A stretch of 64,000 bases of DNA from Alkalihalobacillus sp. LMS39 (GTDB lineage: Bacteria > Bacillota > Bacilli > Bacillales > Bacillaceae_F), in NCBI RefSeq assembly GCF_022812285.1, contig NZ_CP093300.1, positions 1,426,001-1,490,000 on the forward strand, written 5' to 3'. Below are positions 63,408 to 64,000 of this stretch, in pieces. The notes under the pieces were generated by a model. The model was not told the DNA's origin. It saw nothing but the letters and a program-made list of their open reading frames with translations, and ran no database searches. A program made the position numbers and the translations under genes. Numbering within the stretch: the stretch's first letter is position 1; each line of letters starts with the position of its first letter.

Positions 63408-64000
63408 ATGTGGAAAACGGTAAAAAAGAAAATGGAACAACAAACGAAAAGGTTTGAGGAGAGAAAATTTTCGATAAACTCGCTTAAAAGTAAACGCTTT
63501 CCTTTGGTATTCAAACTATTAATTGTTGTCATCGGGATTGTATTGATTAGTTCTATTTCTGGTGTGTTTCTGCTAGCAAGTAATAATACGGTCCAAAAAG
63601 AGGTACAAAATTTAAATCAACTAACTTCAACAAAAGACCAGTATACAAATATTAATAACAGTATTAATCAAATTGGATTAATTCAATATGATTTATTGAC
63701 TGATGGTTATACTGATACAAGAGTTAGGGTTTTAAAAGAAGAAATTGAGAAAGTAGATGCGGAACTTAAAGATATTGAAGAATTTATGACGCAAAGTGAT
63801 GATATTGCTAGTTACTATAACCATCTTCAATCCGGGTTTGACCAATTTGTATACATATATGAAAACCTATTGGCGGAACCTTTTGTGGGAGAAAGAGCAA
63901 ATCGAGTTAGAGTCGATGCTTCGCAAAGAATAACAAAAGCGCTACAAACAACAGAAGGGGCTCATTCAAGGATTCAGCCGTACTTCGATAATGCATTTGA
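63408..64000 (+). CDS. Methyl-accepting chemotaxis protein (3' end outside window)
   Basis: The first 197 residues of a membrane chemoreceptor are visible. There is a basic cytoplasmic start (MWKTVKKKMEQQTKRFEERK), a membrane helix (about residues 42-64; VFKLLIVVIGIVLISSISG), and a helical extracellular sensor of the four-helix-bundle kind (VQKEVQNLNQLTSTKDQYTN). The HAMP and signalling domains would lie beyond the window, so the call rests on the N-terminal pattern. TTGAGGGGG precedes the ATG. The operator palindrome and divergent maltodextrin operon hint that it senses malto-oligosaccharides or is made when they are present. Confidence 0.75.
   Translation, partial: MWKTVKKKMEQQTKRFEERKFSINSLKSKRFPLVFKLLIVVIGIVLISSISGVFLLASNNTVQKEVQNLNQLTSTKDQYTNINNSINQIGLIQYDLLTDGYTDTRVRVLKEEIEKVDAELKDIEEFMTQSDDIASYYNHLQSGFDQFVYIYENLLAEPFVGERANRVRVDASQRITKALQTTEGAHSRIQPYFDNAF

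Overview
The window looks like the chromosome of a low-GC, endospore-forming member of the Bacillaceae. It carries a PrkA/YhbH sporulation pair, a CwlC-like mother-cell lytic amidase, strong AGGAGG ribosome-binding sites with frequent TTG/GTG starts, LPXTG-type wall anchors, a bacterial nitric oxide synthase and a YtrA/YtrB-type ABC operon. The species cannot be named from sequence alone. There are no rRNA, tRNA, phage or transposase genes and no CRISPR array. The accessory content is mainly small non-coding repeat families.

Layout. 0-8 kb: a UbiD decarboxylase cut by the window edge, a MocR-type regulator divergent from an EamA exporter, a two-repeat lipoprotein, a VanZ-like protein, a GNAT acetyltransferase and an orphan HTH-TPR (RRNPP-like) regulator. 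8-17 kb: a secreted subtilase, a CwlC-like amidase, DinB, ThuA and SDR proteins, and a SwrC-like RND pump. 17-26 kb: Dps, a B3/4-domain protein, QueG, Ogt, an amidase-domain protein, TrmL, a 29-residue membrane peptide, a heme monooxygenase, a YufK-like membrane protein and a PBP4-like penicillin-binding protein. 26-31 kb: prkA and yhbH, separated by an inverted secreted Ig-like protein. 31-43 kb: two wall-anchored giants, a 2464-residue nuclease/5'-nucleotidase fusion and a pullulanase. 43-49 kb: nos followed by an msrA gene with an in-frame UGA, a symporter with its small accessory protein, an N-carbamoylase-like hydrolase and adenosine deaminase. 49-58 kb: a cytoplasmic 5'-nucleotidase, an M42 peptidase, the ytr-like operon and a PAS histidine kinase. 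58-64 kb: a PAP2 phosphatase, a GNAT protein, alpha-glucosidase, neopullulanase and the start of a chemotaxis receptor.

How the genes fit together. The surface pullulanase, cytoplasmic neopullulanase and alpha-glucosidase form an alpha-glucan route. LacI/CcpA-type operators lie at both ends of it, and one lies just upstream of the chemoreceptor. The giant surface nuclease/nucleotidase, the second 5'-nucleotidase and adenosine deaminase suggest nucleotide scavenging. NOS and the adjacent methionine sulfoxide reductase suggest an oxidative-stress unit.

The most striking observation is the msrA gene. Its only in-frame stop sits exactly at the catalytic cysteine codon of the GCFW motif. A hairpin with bacterial SECIS-like geometry follows, and the rest of the gene has no cysteine codons, so it is a candidate selenocysteine MsrA. 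Three intergenic repeat families were also found: R1, four nested-palindrome copies plus a solo unit; R2, a terminator-like element often abutting stop codons; and R3, a roughly 185-bp nested palindrome in two copies.
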